This document shows positions 29,411 through 37,648 of a DNA stretch of 64,000 nt, in pieces (positions within the stretch are counted from its first letter, which is position 1; the number at the start of each line of letters is the position of its first letter). Both the position numbers and the translations under genes were made by a program. The notes below the pieces were generated by a model. That model did not search any database. It saw nothing but the letters and a program-made list of their open reading frames with translations, and was not told the origin of the DNA. The stretch comes from Haloechinothrix sp033042135. GTDB taxonomy: Bacteria; Actinomycetota; Actinomycetes; Mycobacteriales; Pseudonocardiaceae. The stretch is from NCBI RefSeq assembly GCF_033042135.1, contig NZ_WBXM01000002.1, positions 310,001 to 374,000 on the forward strand, read 5' to 3'.

Positions 29411-30037
29411 TCAGCCGCCTGCTCGGGGTGTCACGCCGGCGCGCAACCCGCCGAACATGGCCCGCAGCAGCGCCGCGCACTCGTCACGGACCTCGCGTTT
29501 GCGTTCGGGTGGGGTCTCGGCCAGCCGCAGCCCGGCGCCGCCAAGCATGTGGAAGCACAGCCACGTCATGGTCGGTAGATCCCGTGGCGGCAGGTAATTG
29601 GCCTCGCGGAGGCTGCGTACCAACTGCTCGACGAGCCCGAAGGCGTACTTCTCCTCGCACTCCCGCCACTGGGTCCAGCCGAGTGCGGCAGGACCTTCCT
29701 GCCAGACCACTCGACCGTAGGTGGGATCGCAACACTCATCGAGGAAGGTGTCCAGCGCGGTCAGTGCCGCCTGCCACGGGTCGTCCACGTCCGCAGCGCT
29801 GGCGGCGATGCGCTCGATGGCGGCCAGTTCGAGCTCCTCGAGCACGGCCTGGAACAGCGCCCGCTTCCCGTCGAAGTGGTGGTACACCGCACCGCGGGTG
29901 ACCTGCGCGGCGACCGCGACGTCAGCCAGCGAGGTAGCCGTGTAACCGCGTTCGGCGAACAGCGTGGCTGCCTGCTCGAGTACGGCGGCGCGGGTGGCCT
30001 CGGCGTACATATCGCGGCGGCTCTTGACATGTGGCAT
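29411..30037 (-). CDS. TetR-family regulator
   Basis: A 208-residue TetR protein: TRAAVLEQAATLFAERGYTA and VTRGAVYHHFDGKRALFQAV make up the HTH, followed by a TetR C-terminal domain containing EGPAALGWTQWRECEEKYAF. No ribosome site is visible, so the message may be leaderless. It is divergent from a small unknown gene with a perfect inverted repeat between them, consistent with autoregulation. Confidence 0.87.
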   Translation of the reverse strand: MPHVKSRRDMYAEATRAAVLEQAATLFAERGYTATSLADVAVAAQVTRGAVYHHFDGKRALFQAVLEELELAAIERIAASAADVDDPWQAALTALDTFLDECCDPTYGRVVWQEGPAALGWTQWRECEEKYAFGLVEQLVRSLREANYLPPRDLPTMTWLCFHMLGGAGLRLAETPPERKREVRDECAALLRAMFGGLRAGVTPRAGG

Positions 30038-30052
30038 ACGCTAAGTGTAACG

Positions 30053-30069
30053 ACATACTCTGTGTATGT
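30053..30069. promoter_or_regulatory. inverted repeat ACATAC-N5-GTATGT (TetR operator candidate)
   Basis: Perfect 6-bp arms around a 5-bp centre in the 57-bp gap between divergent tetR and a small hypothetical gene. The size and position fit a TetR-dimer operator controlling both. Confidence 0.6.
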
Positions 30070-30094
30070 GACATTCAGGGAGTAGGTGAAGGTC

Positions 30095-30511
30095 ATGTCC
30101 GGGTGGGAGCAGTACCGGCGACGGCACCGCCTCGTTGTCGCGGTGGCCGACGACGTCTCGCGGCACGGAGTCGACTCGCTGGATTCCTGGCGCGCCGCGA
30201 TCGACGTGGAGTTCGGTGACCTCGGCGCGTTCCTGCAGGACGTGCAACGGCACTGGCATACGGCGGTCGACGCCCACCTGGATGGGCTGCTGGAGACCGC
30301 CCCCTCGTCCCGGCCGGTCGGCTACGGCTCCGTCGCGGCGGTACTGGCCACCGCGGCACGCGCGAACCCCCAGCTGGTGGCGGTGCTCGACGAGTACGTG
30401 GATCACCCGGCGCTGACCGGCGGCAGGCAGCGACTGCGGCGTACGTTGCTCGCTGCGACGGGTGTGGACATCGGCGCGTCGGTGCGGGACGTGCCAGCCG
30501 AGGTGGGCTGA
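30095..30511 (+). CDS. Hypothetical protein under divergent TetR control
   Basis: A 138-residue, soluble, mostly helical protein that I do not recognise (SGWEQYRRRHRLVVAVADDV, FLQDVQRHWHTAVDAHLDGL). The ATG has GAAGG five bases upstream. Its only evident context is the divergent TetR gene and shared operator, which implies ligand-regulated expression. Confidence 0.65.
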   Translation: MSGWEQYRRRHRLVVAVADDVSRHGVDSLDSWRAAIDVEFGDLGAFLQDVQRHWHTAVDAHLDGLLETAPSSRPVGYGSVAAVLATAARANPQLVAVLDEYVDHPALTGGRQRLRRTLLAATGVDIGASVRDVPAEVG

Positions 30512-30527
30512 GCGGCGCCGGTGCCCT

Positions 30528-30549
30528 GTGCCTGGCAGGCGACAGGCAC
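30528..30549. terminator. hairpin between convergent genes
   Basis: GTGCCTG / CAGGCAC, 7-bp stem with 8-nt loop, between the small hypothetical gene and the convergent ThDP enzyme gene. Confidence 0.45.
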
Positions 30550-30571
30550 TGCCGCGTGCGGCGGGGAGCGT

Positions 30572-32125
30572 TCACGCCAGCGGTGGGACCATCGCCTCGA
30601 TGAGGTGCGGTCCCGGCTCGCTGGTGGCCCTGCGGAACTGGTCGGCGAGCTCCTCGGCCGTGGTGGCGCGGGAAGCCGGCACACCCATACCGGAAGCCAT
30701 CGCGGTGAAGTCGATATCCGGTGTGGATAGGTCGAACAAGGACTTCGCCGCCGCGCCCGACGGTTCGGCGCCGACCCGGCCCAGCTCCATGCGCAGGATC
30801 GCGTAGGCGCGGTTGTTCAGCACCACGGTGGTGACGTCGAGCTGCTCGCGGGCCTGCGTCCACAGCGCCGGCAGGGTGTACATGGCGCTGCCGTCGGCCT
30901 CCAGGTTGATCACCGGCCGGTCGCGCGCGGCGATGGCCGCGCCGGTGGCCACGGGCATCCCCTGGCCGATCGCGCCGCCGGTGAGGGTGAGCAGGTCGTG
31001 CCGCGGTGCCCCAGCTGTGGCCTGCGGAAGCAGCAGCCCCGAGGTGTTGGACTCGTCGGCGACGATCGCGTTGTCCGGCAGCAGCGCGCCGATGACCTCC
31101 ACCCAGTTCTGCACCGTCAGCGCGCCGCCGGGCAGCGTGGGACGTGCCTGCTCGGCCAGCAGCGGCGCGTACTCTGGCGCCACCCGCCCGGCCAGGTCCT
31201 CCAGCGCGCGAGTGGCGTCGTGCTCGCGCCCTGCCAGCTGATGCACCCGCGCGCCCTCGGGGACCAGGTCGCTCGCGTGATCCGGGTAGCCGAAGAACGT
31301 CGCGGGTGACCGGGCGCCTGCCAGCACGAGCCGTTGGGTGCCGTCGAGCTGGCCAGCCGCCTGCTCGGGAAGGTAGCCCAGCCGATCGAAGGACGGCAGC
31401 CCGGCACCCCGCGGCAACCGGGCGGGAAAGGTCTCCACCAGTACCCGCGCGCCGGTCGCCCGCGCGATCCGGCTCGCCGCACGCAGCCCGGCCTCGGTGC
31501 AGGCGGGACCGCCGAGCAGCAGGGTGGTCGGCTCGTCGTCGCGCAGCGCCCCCGCGGCTGCCGCGATCGCGGCCTCGCCCGGCAGGCGCGGTGCCTTGGG
31601 CGGGATCGGCTCCACGGGCACACCGCCATCGCCCCAGGACACGTCGCCGGGCAGCAGCAGGCTCGCCACGCGCCCCGGCGGATCCATCGCGGCGGCCACC
31701 GCCGCGGCGGTGTCGGCGCCGGCGTCGGCGGCGTGGGAGCTGCGCCGTACCCAGCCGCGCAGCGGGTCGGCAAGCGACTCGATATCCGATTCCAACGGCG
31801 CATCGAAACGCTTGTGGTAAGTGGCGTGATCACCCACGATCGCGACGACCGGGCTGCCCGCGCGGCGCGCGTTGTGTAGGTTCGCCCACCCGTTGGCCAG
31901 GCCCGGTCCCAGGTGCAGCAGTGCCGCGGCCGGGGTGCCGGTGATCCGGGCGTAGCCGTCGGCCGCCCCGGTGACCACACCCTCCGACAGCCCGAGCACC
32001 GCCCGCATCGCCGGGAACGCGTCGAGGGCGGCCACCAGGTGCATCTCCGAGGTGCCCGGGTTGGCGAAACAGACGTCCACACCCGCGTCCAGCAGCGTGC
32101 GCAGCACTGACTGTGCCCCGTTCAT
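30572..32125 (-). CDS. ilvX: ThDP-dependent enzyme, acetolactate-synthase family (IlvX-like)
   Basis: 517 residues, close to mycobacterial IlvX. The Pyr domain has FANPGTSEMHLVAALDAFP and the catalytic Glu48 in GLSEGVVTGAADGYARITG. The PP domain has NLEADGSAMYTLPALW...NN, where the usual GDG of the ThDP motif is ADG. FAD-binding residues of true acetolactate synthases are not evident, so 2-oxoacid decarboxylation or C-C lyase activity is as likely as acetolactate synthesis. AAGGGAG precedes the ATG. It follows the KstD-like gene by 42 bp and is probably co-transcribed with it. Confidence 0.83.
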   Translation of the reverse strand: MNGAQSVLRTLLDAGVDVCFANPGTSEMHLVAALDAFPAMRAVLGLSEGVVTGAADGYARITGTPAAALLHLGPGLANGWANLHNARRAGSPVVAIVGDHATYHKRFDAPLESDIESLADPLRGWVRRSSHAADAGADTAAAVAAAMDPPGRVASLLLPGDVSWGDGGVPVEPIPPKAPRLPGEAAIAAAAGALRDDEPTTLLLGGPACTEAGLRAASRIARATGARVLVETFPARLPRGAGLPSFDRLGYLPEQAAGQLDGTQRLVLAGARSPATFFGYPDHASDLVPEGARVHQLAGREHDATRALEDLAGRVAPEYAPLLAEQARPTLPGGALTVQNWVEVIGALLPDNAIVADESNTSGLLLPQATAGAPRHDLLTLTGGAIGQGMPVATGAAIAARDRPVINLEADGSAMYTLPALWTQAREQLDVTTVVLNNRAYAILRMELGRVGAEPSGAAAKSLFDLSTPDIDFTAMASGMGVPASRATTAEELADQFRRATSEPGPHLIEAMVPPLA

Positions 32126-32167
32126 CCACGCTCCCTTCGCCGAGGTCGGTGTCGTGTCCGCTAGTCG

Positions 32168-33814
32168 CTACACCGCGTCCGCGAGCGCGCGGCCCGCCTG
32201 CCTTCCGGAGAACAGGCACCCGCCGAGGAACGTGCCCTCCAGCGCCCGGTAACCGTGCACCCCACCACCGCCGAAGCCTGCGGCCTCGCCTGCGGCGTAG
32301 AGGCCGGGCAGCGGTTGCCCGTCCGGCCGCAGGACCCGGCCGGACAGGTCCGTTTCCAGGCCGCCGAGCGTCTTGCGGCTGATGACGCTCAGCCGTACCG
32401 CGATCAGCGGGCCCGCCTTGGGGTCGAGCAGCCGGTGTGGGGAGGCGACCCGCACCAGCCGGTCACCCAGGAACCGCCGTGTCCCGTGGATCGCGGTGAC
32501 CTGCATGTCCTTGGCGTAGGGGTTGCTCATCTCCCGGTCGCGGGCGACGATCTCGGCTTCCACGGTGGCGGGATCCAACAACGGCTCACTGGTCAGCGCG
32601 TTCATCCCGGACACCAGCTCGGCCACGGAATCGGCGGTGACGAAGTCCTCGCCCTTGCGCAGGAAGGCCTCCACCGGCCCCGGCGGCCCCGGCAACGCTC
32701 GTCGCAACGTGTCACGCACGCTCTTGCCGGTCATGTCGGGGTTCTGCTCCGAACCGGACAGCGCGAACTCGCGCTCGATGATCCTGTGGGTGAGTACGAA
32801 CCACGAGTGGTCGTAGCCGGTGGTGCGTAGGTGCGCCAGCGTGCCGAGGGTGTCGAACCCGGGATACAGCGGTCCCGGCAGGCGGTTGCCGCGTGCGTCC
32901 AGCCACAGCGAGGAGGGTCCCGGCAGGATGCGGATGCCGTGCTGTGGCCAGATCGGCTCGTAGTTGGTGATGCCCTCGACGTAGTGCCACATGCGGTCGG
33001 AGTTGATCAGGCGCGCGCCCGCGGCCTCGCTGATCCCCAGCATCCGGCCGTCGACGTGCGCGGGAACCCCGGACAACAGGTTGGTGGGTGGTTCGCCGAG
33101 ACGTGCTGGCCAGTTGGCGCGGATCAGCTCCGGGTTGCCGCCGATGCCGCCGGAGGAGACCAGCACCGCCTGCGCCCGTAGCGAGAACCGGTCGACCACC
33201 TCGCGCGAGCTCGCCTGCCCGCGGGCGACCGAGCTCGGTTCGAGCACCGAGCCTGCGACGCCGTCCACGGCGCCGCCGGAGGTGGTCAGCTCGTCCACCC
33301 GGTGGCGGAACCTTAGCTCGATGAGGCCGCGCTCGGCCGCAGCGCGGACCCGGCGGACGAACGGTTCCAGTACGCCGGGTCCGGTGCCCCAGGTGATGTG
33401 GAAGCGCGGCACCGAGTTGCCGGGGCCCGTCGCGCCGTAGCCACCGCGCTCGGCCCAGCCGACGACGGGGAAGATCCGTAGCCCGAGTCCGTGCAACCAC
33501 GCCCGCTTCTCCCCAGCGGCGAAGTCCACGTAAGCCTCCGCCCACCGGCGGGGCCAGTGGTCCTCTTCGCGGTCGAAACCCGCCGTACCGAGCCAGTCCT
33601 GCCAGGCGAGTTCGGCGGAGTCGCGGATGCGCAACCGGCGTTGTTCGGGACTGTTCACCAGGAACAGCCCGCCGAGTGACCAGTGTGCCTGCCCGCCGAG
33701 CGAGGCCTCGGGCTCCTGCTCGACGATGACGACACGCTTGCCCGCCTGGGCCAGCGCGTCCGCGGCCACCAGCCCGGCGAGCCCGGCGCCCACCACGATC
33801 ACGTCCGCGTCCAT
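32168..33814 (-). CDS. FAD-binding dehydrogenase, KstD/fumarate-reductase-like
   Basis: A 548-residue flavoprotein. The N-terminal Rossmann motif is DVIVVGAGLAGLVAADALAQ with a following VEQEPEASLGGQAHWSLGGL. The C-terminal FAD block is GLYAAGEAAGFGGGGVHGYR. It resembles the mycobacterial Rv0785-type branch of 3-ketosteroid-delta-1-dehydrogenase relatives, not KstD itself, so a steroid or other cyclic ketone substrate is only a suggestion. GGAGGGCC precedes the chosen ATG. A TACTCACGAGTA operator lies 32 bp upstream. Confidence 0.84.
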   Translation of the reverse strand: MDADVIVVGAGLAGLVAADALAQAGKRVVIVEQEPEASLGGQAHWSLGGLFLVNSPEQRRLRIRDSAELAWQDWLGTAGFDREEDHWPRRWAEAYVDFAAGEKRAWLHGLGLRIFPVVGWAERGGYGATGPGNSVPRFHITWGTGPGVLEPFVRRVRAAAERGLIELRFRHRVDELTTSGGAVDGVAGSVLEPSSVARGQASSREVVDRFSLRAQAVLVSSGGIGGNPELIRANWPARLGEPPTNLLSGVPAHVDGRMLGISEAAGARLINSDRMWHYVEGITNYEPIWPQHGIRILPGPSSLWLDARGNRLPGPLYPGFDTLGTLAHLRTTGYDHSWFVLTHRIIEREFALSGSEQNPDMTGKSVRDTLRRALPGPPGPVEAFLRKGEDFVTADSVAELVSGMNALTSEPLLDPATVEAEIVARDREMSNPYAKDMQVTAIHGTRRFLGDRLVRVASPHRLLDPKAGPLIAVRLSVISRKTLGGLETDLSGRVLRPDGQPLPGLYAAGEAAGFGGGGVHGYRALEGTFLGGCLFSGRQAGRALADAV

Positions 33815-33845
33815 AGGCCCTCCGATCGGCACGGCGATACGTGAT

Positions 33846-33857
33846 TACTCACGAGTA
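33846..33857. promoter_or_regulatory. operator-like palindrome TACTC-AC-GAGTA
   Basis: Second copy of the motif found before fadE24; TTACTCACGAGTA is identical over 13 bp on the appropriate strand. It lies 32-43 bp before the flavoprotein start. Confidence 0.6.
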
Positions 33858-33904
33858 CGGACGCTATCGCGTCACACGGGGACGCGCGAGGGTCTGGTGG
33901 TGCG

Positions 33905-33957
33905 GAGCTGAACGTGACGTTCAGTTCCGTAGACGGAACGAAGGCCACGTTCAGCTC
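33905..33957 (+). repeat. dispersed palindromic element, copy C
   Basis: Perfect 12-bp terminal inverted repeats GAGCTGAACGTG / CACGTTCAGCTC enclose an inner palindrome GTTCCGT-AG-ACGGAAC. Clean enough to define the consensus. Confidence 0.85.
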
Positions 33958-33983
33958 CCGCATCCCGCTCGAGGGTCAAGGCA

Positions 33984-34033
33984 CTGAACGTGACGTTCGG
34001 GCCATAGAGGGCGCCGAACGTCACGTTCAGCTC
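33984..34033 (+). repeat. dispersed palindromic element, copy D
   Basis: Perfect 17-bp arms CTGAACGTGACGTTCGG / CCGAACGTCACGTTCAG (33984-34000, 34014-34030) around a 13-bp loop, which lacks the ACGGAAC centre of copy C. The TGA stop of the convergent DUF3830 gene lies inside the right arm. Copies C and D are in tandem, 26 bp apart. Confidence 0.85.
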
Positions 34034-34530
34034 TCCTTCCTGCGGAAGGTGAGGGTCTCGCCCTCCACGCCGCGGAACCACAGGTCGTGGCAGGCGGCGG
34101 CCATCTCGTCAAGGCCGTCGGTGATGGTGGCGAAGACGTTGCCGGGGACCCACCCTGCGTCGCCGTTGATGAGCAGGTTGTTGCGCCCGTAGAAGATCGC
34201 CAGGTCCGTCGCCCCCGTCGCGCTGTGCGCCTGGCTGCCTTCCTCGTAACCGTAGGCTGGGTTACCGATCTCCCACGGCTCGAACGCGAAGTAGACGACA
34301 TCGCCAGGGATGGGGGTCACGGTGGGGTTCTCCCTACCGGGTTCCGGGTCGGCGAACGGCGGAACCAGCGTGTACACCTCGTTGCGCGCGTACTTGGCGT
34401 GGTAGGCCTGGTCGCCTTGCGGCAGGGCGTCCCATACCGCACGGCAGGTGCGAGGGGCCTCCTCGGTCAGCAGCCGCGCGCGGCAGGACACGCCACGCTT
34501 GTCCAAGCTGATGGAGATGTAGCGGGCCAC
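34027..34530 (-). CDS. DUF3830-family protein
   Basis: A 167-residue cyclophilin-like-fold protein of the DUF3830 family: ARYISISLDKRGVSCRARLL, EVYTLVPPFADPEPGRENPT, GDVVYFAFEPWEI and AIFYGRNNLLINGDAGWVPG. No biochemical role is established for the family to my knowledge. It is often found near amidases and Asp/Glu-racemase-like enzymes, as here. GTG start with GAGAGGGG upstream, 16 bp after the aminotransferase stop, so it is in the same transcript. Confidence 0.72.
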   Translation of the reverse strand: MARYISISLDKRGVSCRARLLTEEAPRTCRAVWDALPQGDQAYHAKYARNEVYTLVPPFADPEPGRENPTVTPIPGDVVYFAFEPWEIGNPAYGYEEGSQAHSATGATDLAIFYGRNNLLINGDAGWVPGNVFATITDGLDEMAAACHDLWFRGVEGETLTFRRKES

Positions 34531-34546
34531 CGTGGCGACACCCCTC

Positions 34547-35803
34547 TCACCGGTTGGTGGCCGCGGCCACGGCCTCAGACCAGATCCGCAGCGCCTCGTC
34601 CACCTGCTCACCGCCGACCACCAGCGCGGGGATCATGCGGACGGTGTTCATCCAGGCACCGCACATCAGCAGCAGCAGCCCCCGCTCGGCGGCTGCTTGC
34701 TGCGCGACCTTGGCGGTTTCCGGGTCGGGCGAGCCGTCGGCTGTGACGAACTCGGAGCCGACCATCAGGCCGAGACCGCGGACATCACCGATCGCCCGGT
34801 GCCGCTCGGCGACCTCGCGCGCGCCCTCGAGCAGCCGCTTGCCCTGAGTGGCAGCGTTGTCGACCAGCCCTTCCTCCTGGATCACGTCCAGTGTGGCCAG
34901 CGCGGCGGCGCAGGCGACGGCGTTGCCACCGTAGGTGCCACCCTGCGAGCCCGGCCAGGCCTTGCTCATCAGCTCGGCGGGGGCGGCCATAGCCGATAGC
35001 GGGAAGCCACTGGCCAAGCCCTTGGCGGTGATGAGCACATCCGGGTTGACGCCGAAGTGGTCCATACCCCAGAAGGTGCCGGTGCGCCCGAACCCGGTCT
35101 GCACCTCGTCGGCGACCAGCAGGATGCCGTGCCGGTCGGCACGCTCCCGCAGGCCGGCGACGAACTCCGCGTTGGCGGGCACGTAACCACCCTCGCCGAG
35201 TACCGGCTCAACGAAGAACGCCGCGGTGTCGTCCGGTGAGGACAGGGTGGCGAACAGGTAATCCAGCTCCTGCAATGCGAACCGGGTGGCCTCGGCCTCG
35301 CTCCAGCCGTAGCGGTAGGCGAAGGGGAACGGCGCCACGTGCACCCCACCCATCAGCGGGGCGTAGCCCGCGCTGAACCGGGTGCCCGACGTGGTCAGCG
35401 AGGCCGCGCCCACGGTACGGCCGTGGAACGAGCCATGGAACACGATCACGTTGGGCCTGCCGGTGGCCTGGCGGACCAGCCGTAGCGCCGACTCCACCGC
35501 CTCACTGCCAGAATTGGCGAAGAACACCGAGTCCAGACCGGGGGGTAGCACCTCGCCGAGGCGCTCGGAGAGCCTGCGTAGCGGTTCGTGCATGACGGTG
35601 GTGTACTGGCCGTGGATCAGCCGACCGACCTGTTCCTTGGCGGCGGCTACCACCTTGGGGTGACAGTGGCCGGTGCTGGTCACACCGATGCCCGCCGTGA
35701 AGTCGAGGTGGCGCCTACCGTCGCGGTCGTAGAGGTACACCCCCTCCCCGTAGTCGACCTCGACCGGTGTGGCCTGCTTCAGCAGTGGTGAGAGCTGCGA
35801 CAT
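34547..35803 (-). CDS. Class III (omega-type) aminotransferase
   Basis: A 418-residue PLP enzyme of the GABA/acetylornithine aminotransferase class: DFTAGIGVTSTGHCHPKVVA, FFANSGSEAVESALRLVRQA (phosphate cup), LLVADEVQTGFGRTGTFWG (Asp to pyridine N) and DVLITAKGLASGFPLSA (Schiff-base Lys). It moves a terminal amino group to a 2-oxoacid; the aldehyde formed would suit the divergent aldehyde dehydrogenase. The start at MSQLSPLL was chosen; AAGGAG lies about 11 bp upstream. A GntR-type palindrome lies 51 bp before the start. Confidence 0.88.
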   Translation of the reverse strand: MSQLSPLLKQATPVEVDYGEGVYLYDRDGRRHLDFTAGIGVTSTGHCHPKVVAAAKEQVGRLIHGQYTTVMHEPLRRLSERLGEVLPPGLDSVFFANSGSEAVESALRLVRQATGRPNVIVFHGSFHGRTVGAASLTTSGTRFSAGYAPLMGGVHVAPFPFAYRYGWSEAEATRFALQELDYLFATLSSPDDTAAFFVEPVLGEGGYVPANAEFVAGLRERADRHGILLVADEVQTGFGRTGTFWGMDHFGVNPDVLITAKGLASGFPLSAMAAPAELMSKAWPGSQGGTYGGNAVACAAALATLDVIQEEGLVDNAATQGKRLLEGAREVAERHRAIGDVRGLGLMVGSEFVTADGSPDPETAKVAQQAAAERGLLLLMCGAWMNTVRMIPALVVGGEQVDEALRIWSEAVAAATNR

Positions 35804-35853
35804 GGCGAGCGTGACTCCTTCGCGTGCGTGGTGAGCGGACATCCCCTGTTGTC

Positions 35854-35867
35854 GATTGTTGACAATC
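35854..35867. promoter_or_regulatory. GntR-type operator GATTGTTGACAATC, site 1
   Basis: A 14-bp inverted repeat (GATTGT-TG-ACAATC) in the 292-bp gap between the divergent aminotransferase and aldehyde dehydrogenase genes. Same sequence as site 3 and one base different from site 2. Operators of FCD-type GntR proteins often contain TTGTNNACAA-like cores (family knowledge). The rest of the gap shows no other clear element. Confidence 0.75.
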
Positions 35868-36095
35868 TATCTAGCATGGTGCCGACGGCCTGCTCGATTC
35901 CTGCCGCCGCGCGGCGCCCTGCTCATGGTCGGGTATCCGACGATAGGTCAGAGCGGCGCCGAGCGCGACACACGGGTGGTGACTGCGCGGGCAGGCCGAT
36001 GCGGCCTAGTGTGGCGCGCAGCGCGCGCGGAAAGCCACGGGCGCGCGGGCCGAATGAGCGGGTGAACGAGCACGGCGAGGACGAGGAGGTCAGTC

Positions 36096-37568
36096 ATGAC
36101 CGGCGCGGCGGCTGAGACCAAGGTGATCGACGGGGTCGCCAAGGAGCTGTATATCGGCGGGGCTTGGCAACCCGCCTCGGGGGGTGGCACGTTCCCGGTG
36201 CTCGATCCCGCGACCGGGGCCGAGCTGTGCTCGGTGGCCGACGCGTCGCCCGCGGATGGCATCGCCGCGCTGGATGCAGCGGTCGCCGCGCAGCGCTTCT
36301 GGGCGAAGCACCCGCCGAGGGAGCGTGGCGAGATCCTGCGCCGTTCCTACGAAATCATCACCGAGCGGGTGGACGACTTGGCGTTGCTGATGACGCTGGA
36401 GATGGGCAAGCCGCTGGCCGAGTCGCGGGGCGAGGTCGCCTACGCCGCGGAGTTCTTCCGCTGGTTCGCCGAGGAGGCCGTGCGGATCGACGGCGGCTAC
36501 GCGGTGTCGCCCAACGGCACCGGCCGCGTGCTGGTGACCAGGCAGCCGGTCGGTCCGAGTATCTTGATCACTCCGTGGAACTTCCCGATGGCCATGGGCA
36601 CGCGCAAGATCGGCCCGGCCATCGCGGCAGGCTGCACCTCGGTGATCAAGCCCGCCGCGCAGACGCCGCTGTCGATGCTCGCGCTCGCGGGCATCCTCGC
36701 CGAGGCAGGCCTGCCGGACGGCGTGGTCAACGTCGTCACCACCAGCAGCTCAGGTGCGGTCATGGAGCCGATGATCCGCGACGGGCGGGCACGCAAGCTG
36801 TCGTTCACCGGTTCCACCGCCGTCGGGCGCACGCTGTTGCAGCAATCCGCCGATCAGGTGTTGCGGACCTCCATGGAACTCGGCGGCAATGCCCCGTTCA
36901 TCGTCTTCGACGACGCGGATCTGGACGCCGCCGTGGAAGGGGCGATGCTGGCCAAACTGCGCAACATCGGGGAGGCCTGCACGGCCGCGAACCGCTTCTA
37001 CGTCCAGCAAGGGGTGGTTGACGAGTTCGCGCGCCGGATGACCGAGCGGATGGAATCGCTGGGTATCGGTCGGGGCACCGAAGAGGGCGTGACCATCGGA
37101 CCGCTCATCGACCAGGCCGCTGTGGACAAGGTGGACGCACTGGTGAGCGATGCGGTCAACCGGGGTGCGACGGTGCTCACCGGTGGTTCCGGGCTCGACG
37201 GTCCAGGCCACTTCTACCGGCCCACGGTGCTGACCGGCATCCCGGACGACGCACGGATGACGGACGAGGAGATCTTCGGCCCGGTCGCCCCGATCTCGTC
37301 GTTCGCCACCGAGGAGGAGGTGCTGGCCAAGGCCAACGACACCCAGTACGGGCTGGTCTCCTACGTCTACACCACTGATTTCGACCGAGCGCTGCGCGTG
37401 TGCGAGCAGCTCGAGGTCGGCATGGTGGGGTTGAACCAGGGCCTGGTGTCCAATCCGGCCGCCCCGTTCGGCGGGATCAAGCATTCCGGCGTCGGCCGGG
37501 AAGGCGGCACCGTCGGCATCGACGAGTTCCTCGAGACCAAGTACCTGGCGGTGGGCTTGCGCGAGTAG
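36096..37568 (+). CDS. Aldehyde dehydrogenase (succinate-semialdehyde-DH-like)
   Basis: A 490-residue aldehyde dehydrogenase resembling GabD: TPWNFPMAMGTRKIGPAIAA, SMELGGNAPFIVFDDADLDA (catalytic Glu), NIGEACTAANRFYVQ (catalytic Cys) and PFGGIKHSGVGREGG near the end. It probably oxidises the semialdehyde made by the divergent aminotransferase. GAGGAGG lies before the ATG. A 16-bp-stem terminator follows. Confidence 0.9.
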   Translation: MTGAAAETKVIDGVAKELYIGGAWQPASGGGTFPVLDPATGAELCSVADASPADGIAALDAAVAAQRFWAKHPPRERGEILRRSYEIITERVDDLALLMTLEMGKPLAESRGEVAYAAEFFRWFAEEAVRIDGGYAVSPNGTGRVLVTRQPVGPSILITPWNFPMAMGTRKIGPAIAAGCTSVIKPAAQTPLSMLALAGILAEAGLPDGVVNVVTTSSSGAVMEPMIRDGRARKLSFTGSTAVGRTLLQQSADQVLRTSMELGGNAPFIVFDDADLDAAVEGAMLAKLRNIGEACTAANRFYVQQGVVDEFARRMTERMESLGIGRGTEEGVTIGPLIDQAAVDKVDALVSDAVNRGATVLTGGSGLDGPGHFYRPTVLTGIPDDARMTDEEIFGPVAPISSFATEEEVLAKANDTQYGLVSYVYTTDFDRALRVCEQLEVGMVGLNQGLVSNPAAPFGGIKHSGVGREGGTVGIDEFLETKYLAVGLRE

Positions 37569-37574
37569 CCGCGG

Positions 37575-37639
37575 GGGTGCGAGCCGAAGGACTCCTTCGG
37601 TACATATTCGGCACCGGAGAGGCCCTTCGGCTCGCACCC
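37575..37639. terminator. long hairpin terminator between convergent genes
   Basis: A perfect 16-bp stem GGGTGCGAGCCGAAGG / CCTTCGGCTCGCACCC with a 33-nt loop that contains a further CTCC/GGAG pairing. Serves the aldehyde dehydrogenase and the convergent gntR operon. Confidence 0.8.
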
Positions 37640-37648
37640 TGCGACCGC

